DNA of 57,040 nt. It comes from Petralouisia muris (GTDB lineage Bacteria; Bacillota; Clostridia; Lachnospirales; Lachnospiraceae). Below the pieces are notes generated by a model. It made no database searches and was not told the origin of the DNA. It worked only from the letters and a program-made list of their open reading frames with translations. The translations under genes were made by a program, and so were the position numbers. This document shows, in pieces, positions 26,091-36,750 of this stretch (its first letter is position 1; each line of letters starts with the position of its first letter). Location: assembly GCF_004793545.1 (NCBI RefSeq), contig NZ_SRYA01000032.1, positions 1 through 57,040 of the forward strand. Direction: 5' to 3'.

Positions 26091-28635
26091 TCACGTAAAC
26101 ATCATTACTTTCCCTGTAATACCACTGCCGCAAGCAGGCTCCTGCAAACCCATCATACGCATCTGTGGATTGTCCTTATTAATGCCAAACCACCACCGCT
26201 CCAAAGTCGTTGCTACTTCAATGATCAGTTCATTCTCGCTCGTCTTAACAAGTGGCGTCAAATCATAACGGTATGGTGCGGCAATCTGAATCCCTCCGCT
26301 ATGTCCATTGACAAATACCTCCACGCCTTCCCATGCCTCACTAATCACCAAGTAGACCTTACTGCAATTTTCCAGATGAAAGGTACTTTCATAGCGGACA
26401 AATCCAGAGAATTCCGGCACTTCTTCTGCAAGACAATCCGGCAGACACACCTCCTTGTCATCTCCAAAGTTAGGATAGTCCGCGCTCCGACAGATACTCC
26501 GATGCCAAGGAGCAATCGTTAGAGCCTTTCCGCCTTCTGGAATTTCCTCGGTAATCAAGCTTTCGTCTGGAATATCTGGAATCAGCCAGAAACTATGCAA
26601 CGGTTCCACACGGATAGAAATCTTATCACCACACACTTCCACCGGATGAATCGTATTATTCCATGCATCATAGCGGTAATATGGACCAGAATCCGGCAAT
26701 GTTACCGTTCCACTGTAAACCTCTGCGGATTCATTGACAAAAAGCCAGCAGGAACAAGATCCCTCATAATACATCGCCCGAATATCTCTGCTTCCGGGGT
26801 AGAATTCAGCTTCCGGCAAGCCTAATTGTTTCATAGCGGATACGACTTCATCCAACGGAAGGACTTTGCAATTTGCAAGTTCCTTAAGGAGCGTATCATC
26901 TCCATTTACAATCCCAATCGGAGGGGCATCCAAGAAGTACACCGGCATCCCCTCCGCTGACAGTTTAGCTGCTGCCTTGGCAAAATCTGCTGTCACAAAT
27001 TGCGCCTTAGGTATCAGCAGAACTTTGTATTCCTGGGTGTTAATCCGCAAAGTCTTACCGATGACCGTTCCATAGTGATCTGGTTCGGCAAAAACATCTG
27101 CAGGAATGGTGTCATACTCTATCTGTGCCTGAGCCAGCAGGCGGGCAGGTTTCTGGGACAGCATAGACTCTCCTGTCCATTCCGCCTCGCCATGGTATAG
27201 AATCGCTACCGGCACATTTCTGTGTCCACCACTCAGTATCGTGGCTGCACGGTTCATATAGGCCATCAACATACCAAAGTGCCTGTACTGTGGATTGTTG
27301 CCGTGAACGTAAAAGTGGGGTGGAGCGTCTGGATCAGGAAACGGCGCTGGGCTGAACGCATGGGGAACAAAATAGTTGATTCCCCGAACCAAGAAGTGGT
27401 CTGCCAAATACTTCTCCAGCCGGACACCCTCCCCCCCATCCGTAATTACCAAGTATTTCGCACATCGCCCGTCCCTGCTTCTCTGGTTGGATAGCAGCAG
27501 CACTGGCTGCAAGATTAGCCAACTGGAAGTGGTAAAATTCCCCATCACGGACTGCGCCATAATAATTTGCCTTCGGCTCATCCTCTCCTTGAGGCATCAC
27601 CTGACCGCCAATATTGTCAATACCAGCCATATCCTGGCCATCAAGTCCCCGGAAGTAATGTCCCAAGCTGGAGCCTGTGCGGGCATGGGCGTTGTTGTCC
27701 TCAATCACGTGGCCGATGTACTCCACACCGTGTTCCCGGCACCAGTCACCGATCTGCCGGCTGAAGTTCTCCCTTACAAGTTTTGTCACTGCATCCATGT
27801 ATGCATACCGCACTCTTGCTGTTTCAGAGGCATCAGCATCTTTTTGCCATAGAAGGAACATCTTATTTTTCCAGTCCTCCCCCAATGTTTCCACCAGTTT
27901 TTCCGGCATTCCCGCAGAAAAAGGTAAATCCTGGTCTGTTCCCAATATGTTTTCATTAAAATAGAGATGTCCGTTACCAAGCTCTGGCTCATCGGAGAAA
28001 AAGCCTGCGATAGTCGTTCCAAAATCCGCTGCATAGTGTTGAAAGTGAGATTCATATACTGCATCAATCAGCAGACGGCAGGAATCCTGATCCATCATAT
28101 TGATATAGTCCCGGTGGGGGCCACAGTTCCGGCTAAGACCCAGAATCCACAGAACCCAGTCCCCCTCCGGTTTTTCCCAACGGAATTTTTCCCCATTCAT
28201 CGGAAGAGGAATACCAATCTGCTCTCCAGTTTCCTTACAAAAGGCTGTGACCGACAGAACTTCATCATCTGAGAAATGGGGAGCCTTTTTTAACAGTTCC
28301 GGCAGGAAATATTGTTCTACTGTCATAGCGTGAAATTCTGGTGGAATCATTCCCTCCAAATTCAACTCCACAGTCTGCGCAGGACCGGAACAGGCAAGGG
28401 ATGCGGCGCACAAGCTCTGGCGGTGCAGTTCCACAGGTGCATCTTTTACTGCACCATTCGCATAACCGGTAGGGAAATGGCTGTCATCTAAAATCCACAC
28501 TTTCATATTCCGTTTTCTGGCCTCATCCAGAATCACATCCATGTCCTGCCACCATTTCTTGCCACAAAAATCTGGGTGCGGACGGCTCTCCACTTCCATA
28601 GATACCCATTGGGCTGTGCCAGCAAATTCGTTTTA
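26091..28635 (-). pseudogene. GH106-like large glycosidase, frameshifted
   Basis: Two overlapping frames form one protein of ~840 residues. The first (from about 28630) has VESRPHPDFCGKKWWQDMDVILDEA, KVWILDDSHFPTGYANG and a Glu in FSDEPELGNG; the second continues with GINYFVPHAFSP, GVRLEKYLADHF and ends in a sugar-binding jelly roll (EVFVNGHSGG, GLQEPACGSGITG). These match the large Firmicutes glycosidases related to GH106 rhamnosidases. The break is a G7 run on the minus strand at 27432-27438; with six G the frames join as YGWGEGVRLEK. The start codon also looks lost: upstream EQLKRI is in another frame near 28625. Confidence 0.7.
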
Positions 28636-28700
28636 GCTGCTCTAACACAAAAATGTTAAATAAATATTGGATAATAAACTGACACATTCTTAAAAAGTAC

Positions 28701-30059
28701 CTACTTTCTTTTTTCTAACAACTCCTTACGTATTTCATCTATTTTATCATCCAGTTTATAACAGCAAATCAATATCACCAATAAAATTCCTATGATTATA
28801 GGTGCATAAATATTGAGTACTTTAATACCACCAAGCGCAACCTCTGTCTGGCTTTCTGCACCACTGACAAATCCTACTGCACCCATGACTATTCCCGCAA
28901 AACCAGAAGCCAAACCAGCTGCGACTTTTTGGCCTGCGCTATTGATAGCCGAATAACCACTTTCAACCCGGTATCCTGTCTTCCACTCTCCGTAATCCAT
29001 GCAATCCATTAATAGCAGCCCAATAAAATAAATCATAGGAAGTGTGCCCATATTGCAGGCAATTGATGTAACCGCATACAAGACTAAATTAGTTGGTGCA
29101 AATGCTCTTATAATACATGCAGCAAGATTGATGAACAGCCCCAAGCGTAGTACTTTAGCTTTTCCAAACTTCTCAAGCAGTTTAGGGATAAACAAAAGTA
29201 CAATTGGAGCTACCAATGTTGTCATACTAATTAATGACAATAACGTCAAATCTCCAATATTATATGTAAAGTAATAGCTGCCGACAATTGTACTCAAATT
29301 CTGTCCAAAATAAAACGTAAAAACTAAGCCAAGGCAAATGAACACATATTTGTTATGGATTAACTGCTTCAACATGCTAATAATAGAAATTTTTTCTTCC
29401 TTGACTGCCTTACCTTCTGCATTTGTTAAAGGCAATTCTTTAATAACAAAAAATCTCAGTGCTGCCAGAATGATAGCCGGAATACCTATTACCAAGGCTA
29501 ATATTGTCCACCCTGTCTTTTTTACACACAGGGTGGTAATAACAACTGGCATGGCAATGGCTAAAATTGTACTGCCATATGTGGCAATTGCCCCGCCAAT
29601 TGCCAGTGTAGATGATTTGTCTTTTTCATTTGGAATTGCACGGATCATATATACCTGATCAGAACAATTGAAAAATGTCAGGGCTACAGAATTAATCAAC
29701 GTGTAGCAAACAAATACATATATCAGTTTTCCCGTTGTGCTGAAAAAAGAGGGCACAGAAAACAAAAGTATGATAAAAATCCATGCAACAGACGCAAACA
29801 GCGTATATGGCCTTCCTTTTCCCCATTTCGAATCAGTACGCTCGATAATATATCCTGCAATTAAATCTGTAAATCCATCAAATACCTTAGACACCATCAA
29901 AACCATCCCTACTGATGCTGATGATAATAACAGACTCTGCGTCAAATAATAAGTCAGATACCCTGACATAATTCCCCAAAATCCATTTGAAGTCAATGCC
30001 GGTATATTCCATACAATTTTCTTATACATCGGAAACTTTTTTTCTGCTTGATCACCCAT
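28701..30059 (-). CDS. GPH-family sugar:cation symporter
   Basis: 452 aa, 12 transmembrane helices. Signature after helix 2: SKVFDGFTDLIAGYIIERTDSKWGKGRPYTLF (~residues 62-93). Same family as the symporter at 17.5-18.9 kb but diverged, so it probably serves the second cluster (GH5 fragment upstream, GH106-like gene downstream). AGAGGA lies about 8 bases before the ATG. Confidence 0.9.
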   Translation of the reverse strand: MGDQAEKKFPMYKKIVWNIPALTSNGFWGIMSGYLTYYLTQSLLLSSASVGMVLMVSKVFDGFTDLIAGYIIERTDSKWGKGRPYTLFASVAWIFIILLFSVPSFFSTTGKLIYVFVCYTLINSVALTFFNCSDQVYMIRAIPNEKDKSSTLAIGGAIATYGSTILAIAMPVVITTLCVKKTGWTILALVIGIPAIILAALRFFVIKELPLTNAEGKAVKEEKISIISMLKQLIHNKYVFICLGLVFTFYFGQNLSTIVGSYYFTYNIGDLTLLSLISMTTLVAPIVLLFIPKLLEKFGKAKVLRLGLFINLAACIIRAFAPTNLVLYAVTSIACNMGTLPMIYFIGLLLMDCMDYGEWKTGYRVESGYSAINSAGQKVAAGLASGFAGIVMGAVGFVSGAESQTEVALGGIKVLNIYAPIIIGILLVILICCYKLDDKIDEIRKELLEKRK

Positions 30060-30075
30060 TATATCTTTTCCTCTC

Positions 30076-30864
30076 TTATCTTTCTTTTTGACCGCCTATT
30101 GTCGGGAACCACTCCAAACTATAACATTTTCCTAAATCCCAGCTATCCCATCCTGCCCAACCTTCTTCATTGACGGTATCCAGAAGCAATTTGTAGTTCC
30201 AGTAAAAATATCCTTCTCCCTGCTCCCATGCTCTTAAATGTGCATCTGCCAGTTTTCTGTAAACTGATCTCTTTTCCTCTTCATCCAGATGATTCTTTTC
30301 GGTTGCCTGTACCCCATTTAAAACACTCTGGCCACCCTTTGTATCAAACCCGCATAAATAGGAATTAAACAGACTCCATTCCCCACAGATGACAGGGAAA
30401 TATTCCTGCATTTCTGCTATATCTTTAGCGAAATTATCCTCTATAAAATTAAGATAACCCTTCAAGTTCTGCTCACAACCCATTCCTTCTGCATTCATCA
30501 AATACATATGAGTATCAAGAATTACATTTCTAAACTCCTTTTCTCTCATAAAATCTTTCCATGACTTTAACATAAACGCATCATGAATCACTATACATTT
30601 TTCTTCAGGCAGATACTTTCGGATTCTCCGGTAAGCCCTCGTGTAGAAATCCCTAAGGAATTCAAGTGAATTCGGTGCACTGCCTTTTGCCATCTCTGGT
30701 TCTGCCGCCGGATAGCGTTCCTGAATTTTTCCATAAGTCCATATGAGTTCCGTAACGGGTTCGTTTAGGACTTCGATTCCCCACAGCCCCTCCCTTTCTG
30801 CATATCTTTCAGCCAATTTTTCCAACACATCTAATACACCTAATTTCCTGAAATTGTTATACAT
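30076..30864 (-). pseudogene. GH5 glycosidase, N-terminus lost
   Basis: The last ~262 residues of a GH5 barrel resembling exo-1,3-glucanase-type enzymes: acid/base Glu in WGIEVLNEPV, VILDTHMYLM, nucleophile Glu in PVICGEWSLFNS, and a complete C-terminus (WFPTIGG). The first ~120-150 residues expected for the barrel are absent: the frame begins at 30864 without a good ribosome site, 60 bp from the left hairpin of the IS1634 element. Insertion, probably with adjacent deletion, truncated the gene. Would be promoter-proximal to the symporter. Confidence 0.8.
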
Positions 30865-30928
30865 AGGTTTTAAGCTTATTCCCCAAATCCCTTATAAAAT
30901 CGGTGTTTAGCCAATGTTTTTCTTTACA

Positions 30929-32562
30929 AACATATGTATAAATGGTATATTAAAAACAGGGAATTATACATATGTCGGAGGGAATCAGCATGGCATCTCT
31001 GGTCTATCTAAAACACAAAAATAGCACCACATACGTTTATGAAAACGTCTCATACTGGGATAAAAAGTCAAAAAAACCAAAATCAAAACGTAAGTGCATT
31101 GGGCATCTTGACCCGGAAACCGGAACAGTGCAGCCAAATGGCATGCGTGGCGGCAATCAGAAAAATATTGCGACCAAATCAGAAAAAGAGCCGCCCAAAT
31201 GCTTCACTTACAGTTGTGGCATATCCTCCCTTTTGGATAAGGTATGTGCAGATATCGGGCTCGGCCATATACTGAAAAGCTCCTTTCCCAATGACTGGGA
31301 TGCCATCCTGACATGCGCTTATTACCTTGTCAGCGAAGGGCAGGCGCTGTCCAGAGCTGAAAAATGGTCCCGGCAGGCAGTCACGCCTTATGGGACGGCG
31401 CTTGCCGACCAGCGGATCAGTGAACTGCTGATGCGGATCACGCCGGAACTCGTCCAGGGCTTCTTTTCAGCATGGCTGGAACATAATAGCTGTGACAGGT
31501 ATTACTGCATGGACATCACAAGCGTTTCCTCCTATAGTGAGATGAACGAATTTGTATCCTATGGGTACAACAGAGACAAAGAAAAACTTCCGCAGGTCAA
31601 TCTCCTGATGGTCAGCGGACATACAAGCCGTCTTCCTTTATTCTTCAGGGCTATGCCTGGGAGCGTCCATGATGTCAGCACGATGGAGGAAAGCCTTAAA
31701 AGGTTTGACCTCGTTGACGCGAAACGGTTGCATATGGTCATGGATAAGGGGTTTTACAGCGAGGATAACGTGGATGCCATGTACAGAAGGCGTATGCGGT
31801 TTCTGGTTGGCGTTCCGTTTACGACATCCCTTTCTTTGGATGCGGCAGAGCGCCACCGCAATGATGAAATGGTCTCTTACCGCCATTACTGTAATGTCCT
31901 TGGGGAAGAACTCTATGCGGACACAGAACTCATAAAGTGGAAAGGGCGCCGCTGCTGCCTTCATGTTTATTTTGACAGTATCAAAGCGGCGCTGGATGAG
32001 AAAAAGTTCAGCCACCGGATCCTGATGGAATATGAGAAACTCTGCTCAGGGAGTACGGTAAAAGAGCATCAGAAAGACTACGAAAGATTTTTTACTGTCA
32101 AGGAGACTCCTAAGCGGGGCAGGAAGGTTGAATACAATCAGGAAGCAATAGATGCCTGCAGAAAGAACAGTGTCGGCTGGCTTGCGCTTGCGACAAATGA
32201 TGTCAAAGACCCGGTGGAGGCACTTGAAACATACCGGATGAAGGATACAATAGAAAAGCATTTCGATGACCTGAAAAATGACCTTGATATGAAAAGGCTG
32301 CGTATCCATTCCTCAGCAGCAATGGACGGGCGGCTGTTTATCCAGTATATCGCCCTGATACTTTCTTCCCAGATTAAAAACATCATGAATGAGGCCGGAT
32401 GGTTCAAGAGCCATAATATGCAGGAAGTGATAGATGAGATGAAATCCCTGCGGGTAGTTTCTGTTGAAGGGAAACGTAAGCCGATCTACACAACGACAAC
32501 AGCTTTTCAGAGAGAAATTATTGAACTCTTTGGGCTAAACATCGGCTGACATATGTATAATT
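30929..32562 (+). mobile_element. IS1634-family element
   Basis: The transposase gene is framed by the inverted repeat AATTATACATATGTC (30962-30976) and GACATATGTATAATT (32548-32562), the right copy overlapping the end of the gene. A further ACATATGTATAA at 30930-30941 can pair with 30964-30975, giving a hairpin over the 5' end that could limit readthrough transcription. Exact outer ends and any target duplication are not clear. It separates a 5'-truncated GH5 gene from a 3'-truncated CPBP gene. Confidence 0.75.
30990..32549 (+). CDS. IS1634/IS4-superfamily transposase
   Basis: 519 aa from ATG 30990 (GGAGGG 7 bases upstream). N-terminal basic segment VYENVSYWDKKSKKPKSKR as in IS1634 proteins. 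DDE core: Asp in CMDITSVSSYSEMNEFVSYG, Asp in MVMDKGFYSEDNVDAMY, Glu in YRMKDTIEKHFDDLKNDLDMKRLRIH (the YREK-like box). Apparently intact and possibly active. Confidence 0.9.
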   Translation: MASLVYLKHKNSTTYVYENVSYWDKKSKKPKSKRKCIGHLDPETGTVQPNGMRGGNQKNIATKSEKEPPKCFTYSCGISSLLDKVCADIGLGHILKSSFPNDWDAILTCAYYLVSEGQALSRAEKWSRQAVTPYGTALADQRISELLMRITPELVQGFFSAWLEHNSCDRYYCMDITSVSSYSEMNEFVSYGYNRDKEKLPQVNLLMVSGHTSRLPLFFRAMPGSVHDVSTMEESLKRFDLVDAKRLHMVMDKGFYSEDNVDAMYRRRMRFLVGVPFTTSLSLDAAERHRNDEMVSYRHYCNVLGEELYADTELIKWKGRRCCLHVYFDSIKAALDEKKFSHRILMEYEKLCSGSTVKEHQKDYERFFTVKETPKRGRKVEYNQEAIDACRKNSVGWLALATNDVKDPVEALETYRMKDTIEKHFDDLKNDLDMKRLRIHSSAAMDGRLFIQYIALILSSQIKNIMNEAGWFKSHNMQEVIDEMKSLRVVSVEGKRKPIYTTTTAFQREIIELFGLNIG

Positions 32563-32569
32563 GATACGG

Positions 32570-32895
32570 GATTTTAGGTGTCCAGCTCCGAACATCACGG
32601 CCGATAGCACAACCGCAAGCAAAGCGCTGTCTTTACTTTTTACCAACATCTTTTCAATAAGATTCAGCAATAAGCCCTTTTTCCTAAATCCCAAGTCCCA
32701 TGCAGGACATAATGTTCTTAAAAACAAATAGGCTACCGCTCCTATGAGCAAGAAATTTACCATAAGCGTAAAGTAAACAGGCTCTATGTCCGCAACTTGA
32801 ATATGGACAAAAAACGCGCTTGGAATACCTGTTATATCCATAAACGCAATGCTCAAAGTCAAAATTGCTATATAAATTAACTCTCGCTTTTTCAA
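32570..32895 (-). pseudogene. CPBP-family membrane protein, degenerate
   Basis: TTG start with GGAGGG 6 bases upstream. Reads hydrophobic helices, FRKKGLLLN, then SALLAVVLSAVMFGAGHLKS, which is the third CPBP motif (His in GHL). The EExxxR glutamate motif that should lie between is missing, and the frame runs into the IS1634 end after GHLKS. So it has lost its catalytic dyad by deletion and its C-terminus by insertion. Directly downstream of an intact CPBP gene. Confidence 0.65.
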
Positions 32896-32913
32896 AGCGC
32901 TCCCTCCAAACTT

Positions 32914-33759
32914 CTATCTGTTTCCTTTCCTGTTCCTGCAGCAATAAACGACCAGCACAAAGACAAAAGAAATTACCTGTGCAGCCATGATCCGGACAAT
33001 TTGTAATTCGTCTGCACCCTTTAGCGAAATAACATGCAGCATATTTGTAGCAACGGTATTATTTAATAAATGGTCGCCAAGCCCCGCCCATATATTTCCT
33101 GTCATATGGTAAAGAAGTCCCCATTTAATTCCCATAATTCCGGCAAGGATTATATACCCGATACCCATTAGAACCATTGCCGCAAATGACATTTCACCAT
33201 CCATACAGCTTCTGACCGGCATTACAATGTGCCAGATTCCGAATAAAAATGCCGCAATAAAATTCGCCTGCATAAATGGTTTTGATTCAGAAAATATTTT
33301 AATGAACAGTCCTCGAAAAATGCCTTCCTCCATCCATACATTGATAACATTGAATACTACACATAACAGAAAGAAAACAAAATCCGTATTTTTTATTTGG
33401 GAGCCAGTTAATGAAAAACTGCTGATATATATTTCTAAATGTGCAAGGTTTCCTTGCAGTGCTAAAATTGTTAATTCCAACCAATACGAAATAGCAAAGC
33501 AAACGCTTCCCAATAATAAACCTTTCAAAATACTGCTTACAAAACCGTTTCTTTGAAATCCAATATCACTCCATGTAAGATTTACCCTTTTCAATGCCAA
33601 TGCTAATATGATAATTCCAGCTGCTTTATGAATCACATTTTCTCCAATAGCCGTCCTATCTGTCTCAATCAGAAAATATTCTATAAACCTTGCAGCTAAA
33701 CAAAGTGTAAATATTGCAATGCACAAACTATCTGATTTATATTTTGTATTTCTTCTCAT
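32914..33759 (-). CDS. CPBP-family intramembrane protease homologue
   Basis: 281 aa, about 8 membrane helices. All CPBP (Abi/CAAX protease) motifs are present: EE-x-x-x-R as WMEEGIFRG (~residue 143), FLFGIWHIV (~172) and GDHLLNN near residue 225. Family members are glutamate intramembrane proteases, in bacteria often tied to bacteriocin self-immunity. It starts 7 bases after the stop of the ADA/transglutaminase-like gene and is probably translationally coupled to it. Confidence 0.85.
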   Translation of the reverse strand: MRRNTKYKSDSLCIAIFTLCLAARFIEYFLIETDRTAIGENVIHKAAGIIILALALKRVNLTWSDIGFQRNGFVSSILKGLLLGSVCFAISYWLELTILALQGNLAHLEIYISSFSLTGSQIKNTDFVFFLLCVVFNVINVWMEEGIFRGLFIKIFSESKPFMQANFIAAFLFGIWHIVMPVRSCMDGEMSFAAMVLMGIGYIILAGIMGIKWGLLYHMTGNIWAGLGDHLLNNTVATNMLHVISLKGADELQIVRIMAAQVISFVFVLVVYCCRNRKGNR

Positions 33760-33765
33760 TCCAAA

Positions 33766-35465
33766 TCATTTCCCTTCTGAAGTGCAAGATTCTCCGAATG
33801 CATCCTGATAAATATACTGTGTATTGTTCATCAGCACAAACCATTCATCCTTCGTATTCCATATATGCTCTATCCGTTCTATATTTCCATCCGGATCTTC
33901 CAACAATTCTGCCAAATAATCAAGTTCACATAGCTCATTCTCGCTAAGTGCCTGGATACCGCTGCGGAGATACATTGGTTGATAAGAATAAAAAATCTCA
34001 TTGTTCATCAGCGCCTGAAAATCCATCAGGAGATATTCACAAACACCCTCTAATAGATTCGTTGGATATATGTCTAAGTTTTTATGCAGGGTATGCCTTC
34101 TCAGTCCCAGCCATGCTTCCGACGCAATGATAAACTTGTGCCGCGGCAAATCAAACTGACTATAACCAAAACGTTCCTCATATTCATAATAGCCGTCTAC
34201 ATCCGCCAAAACCCACCTGTTTTCACCAAAATCCCAATACTCAATCACCCAATGTTCCACATAACTGTCCCCGTCATTGTCAAAATCCATAAAACCGGCT
34301 CTTGAACGGCAGGGTATCCCCTTTGCTTTCAGTATTGCACTGAATAAGATAGAGGCCTGCCGGCATGATACGGTGAGCCTTTTTGTTACATCTTTATTTT
34401 CGCCAAATCCCTCCTCGTCCAGATAGAAAATACCCGCAATCATGGATACAGCCGTTATGTATAGTTCGTCTTCATTTTTAAAACGATGACTGGGATAGGA
34501 TGCAAATTTCCCGTAATAGGTATCCTCCAAATACGCAGACGGCTCTGTAAAATACATGGGCGGATGCGTAATCTGGTCACAGACCAGCTTTCCAATCGCC
34601 GCTATATCATCCGGCAAAGATATCAGCAGCTCTCTGTATGCACCTGCATAGGTATAGATGCTTGTTTTTAAATAACGTTTGATGTTATTAGATGGATTGA
34701 ATTGTGCTTTATCCAATTCATATAAAAACGTACTGATTAAAATTGGATTACCATTTTCATCATGTATTGCAGAAATACCATGCTGGACTTCATGTAGCTC
34801 CAGTTCTTCTACCGCCCTTCTCACATCTTCTGCAGATCCCCACTCGCCGACATGCGCTTTTAAACGCAACCCCTCTTTTTTTGCCCTGCGGTAAATGGAT
34901 TTGAAATTTTTTATTGGCTGTGCCAATTCGTCTCCGTATAAATCAATAGAATAAAAAGTCTTATTTCCCCAAAAATGTGAAAGGCAGTCTCCCAGATATC
35001 CGATGGACAATGCCTTGACAGGCCGATCTGCAGCCGCAATTCCATATCCGGCGCAATTTCTCTCTGTGCCGTGGTAAACACTTCAATCAATTCGTCAATA
35101 TCATTATGAAAATATTCTGAAAGCCCCCAGACATCTTCTCCAATCTCCAGCACGGTAATGCCGTCTTCCCTGGCCTGATGGAAAGCGGCCCGAATCAAAA
35201 GCCTTCTCATTTCTGATGTCTCGAATTTTTCTCCGAGATTTTCCCAGTTCCATGCATGCATTTCATCCATGGACAATATGGGAGTTTTCACAGGTTCTAT
35301 CTTTATGCCTGTCATTTTTCGCAGATACTGCCGGCTTCCGCCCAGTACAAAGTGGTTATGCAGGTCAGCTTTGGGAAACGCCCTAATTTTCTCCAAATTT
35401 CTTTGTTTCAATGCATCGGTAAAACTTTCCTTATAAATGTTTCTCATTTTATTCATCAATCTCAA
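33766..35465 (-). pseudogene. Adenosine-deaminase-like / transglutaminase-like fusion, frameshifted
   Basis: Two frames join into one ~565-aa protein. N-part: FPKADLHNHFVLGGS (metal His pair), GLSRHCPSDIWETAFHIF, then in the second frame FYSIDLYGDELAQP, RLKAHVGEWGS (HxGE motif) and VQHGISAIH, the order of an adenosine-deaminase barrel. C-part: LTVSCRQASILFSAILKAKGIP (transglutaminase-type Cys), EHWVIEYWD (His) and WVLADVDGYY (Asp), a complete triad. The deaminase Asp-Asp pair is not visible, so that half may be shortened. The frames join if one T is added to the T5 run at about 34972, so this may be a real lesion or an assembly indel. Function unknown. Confidence 0.7.
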
Positions 35466-35934
35466 TCATCCGTTTATATACACCCGAAGATTTTTCGTCA
35501 ATCATAATTGCGTTCACGCATTTTTTATAAAAATCAATAGCGAATTTTGCAGGCCATCCTATAATGGCATAAGTATAGCCAAGCTCCTGCATGGATTCCA
35601 GAGACTTCAGCAGCAGGGCTTTCCCTATTCCCTTTTTTCTTTCACTTTCCAGCACAGCCATAGGACCGAAAAAATTCCTGGCTGTCGCCTCATAACATGC
35701 AAAACCGATGATTTCCTTACCCCTTGTTGCAATATAACAGGTAATGGGGTTATTAGAAAAAGCGGCCTGCACTTCATCTGAATAATCATCTTTTGCACAT
35801 GTCCTGGCGAAAGCGATGATTTTGCTCCTGTCAGGCGCTAATGCTTTTTTAATTCTGATGTCACTCTTGAATAAATTTTCTTCTATGTCGTGTGAATAGG
35901 GAATATTATATAGTTTAACCAGCATATCTGCCAT
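35449..35934 (-). CDS. GNAT-family acetyltransferase
   Basis: 161 aa with GGAGG 8 bases before the ATG. GNAT core: IIGFACYEATARNFFGPMAV (beta-4) and the acetyl-CoA loop ERKKGIGKALLLKSL (R-x-x-G-x-G/A), then AIDFYKKC near the end. Substrate unknown. Its last 17 bases overlap the start of the ADA-like gene, indicating an operon. Confidence 0.88.
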   Translation of the reverse strand: MADMLVKLYNIPYSHDIEENLFKSDIRIKKALAPDRSKIIAFARTCAKDDYSDEVQAAFSNNPITCYIATRGKEIIGFACYEATARNFFGPMAVLESERKKGIGKALLLKSLESMQELGYTYAIIGWPAKFAIDFYKKCVNAIMIDEKSSGVYKRMIEIDE

Positions 35935-35990
35935 ATGATTACCTCCCAGGATACCGGTTGTAATTTGTGCCTCCCAGAAAACGGTGGCAA

Positions 35991-36197
35991 TCAGTCTATC
36001 TTATGAAAACACACTGTCTGTTCTTTCATGGATATTTTCCCGACCTGCCAGCCATAATCTGCAAGCTCTTTCTTATATTTTAGAAAAGAGTGGTCAATCG
36101 GTATACCCGCAATCTCCTGAATCTCTTCAAAGGTCAAATGAAATGATTCCTTTCCGCTTTTCTGCACATATTCCCATAATGCGTTGTATTTACTCAT
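35991..36197 (-). CDS. Small DUF7662-like protein
   Basis: 68 aa: YNALWEYVQKSG, then LTFEEIQEIAGIPI and YGWQVGKISMKEQTVCFHKI. The pattern of a helix, a 'SFEEIExIxG' turn and a final strand matches small DUF7662-type proteins, usually found as stand-alone proteins or next to nucleic-acid-related accessory genes. Overlaps the upstream membrane-protein gene by 4 bases (ATGA). Role unknown. Confidence 0.65.
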   Translation of the reverse strand: MSKYNALWEYVQKSGKESFHLTFEEIQEIAGIPIDHSFLKYKKELADYGWQVGKISMKEQTVCFHKID

Positions 36198-36595
36198 TGC
36201 CTTTCTCCTCTCTTTTTCTTAAAAACATAAATGACAGTATTGATGATACATAACAGCACAAAAAGACTCGTAAAGTTAATCCATATATCCCTGTACGCTG
36301 TTTTCGCCAAAGGTTCCCGCAATCCGCTGAACCAGACATAGGCGAACGCCAACAGCTGAGAAGGAATATATGCAATCAAATATCTGAGAGCCAAAGGCTT
36401 AACAGGCAGATTCGTGCATAACTCAAATGCCGCTATCCCGATCAGGAGAATGATAGCCCTGTCTAACTCATGCCAGTTACCGCTTGGGTCTTCATAGATG
36501 CCGTTATAAAGATACAAAACGCTGTTGAACAATGTAATTGCTGTATATATCACCGAATAAATCGACACAATACGGATCCATTTTTTCTGATTCAT
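36194..36595 (-). CDS. Four-helix membrane protein (DUF6608-like)
   Basis: 133 aa from ATG 36595 (AAAGGAAAT upstream); the frame extends to 36664 without a ribosome site. Four hydrophobic helices with a lysine-rich C-terminus, and ALRYLIAYIPSQ....AYRDIWINFT, a pattern I associate with DUF6608-type small membrane proteins. No catalytic residues evident. First gene of the block DUF6608-like, DUF7662-like, GNAT, ADA/TG, CPBP. Confidence 0.6.
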   Translation of the reverse strand: MNQKKWIRIVSIYSVIYTAITLFNSVLYLYNGIYEDPSGNWHELDRAIILLIGIAAFELCTNLPVKPLALRYLIAYIPSQLLAFAYVWFSGLREPLAKTAYRDIWINFTSLFVLLCIINTVIYVFKKKRGERQ

Positions 36596-36750
36596 TTTAT
36601 TTCCTTTCTCTTTTGCCGCCACAAACTGACATTTTATTATAGCCTGCCCGAACTGCCAAAACAATTTAATTGCTGTGAAATGTTTATCTGTTGCCGCGAA
36701 ATGCTGTATAAAATCCGATCTATCACTCAGGATATTTCAGAAAGTTAAAT

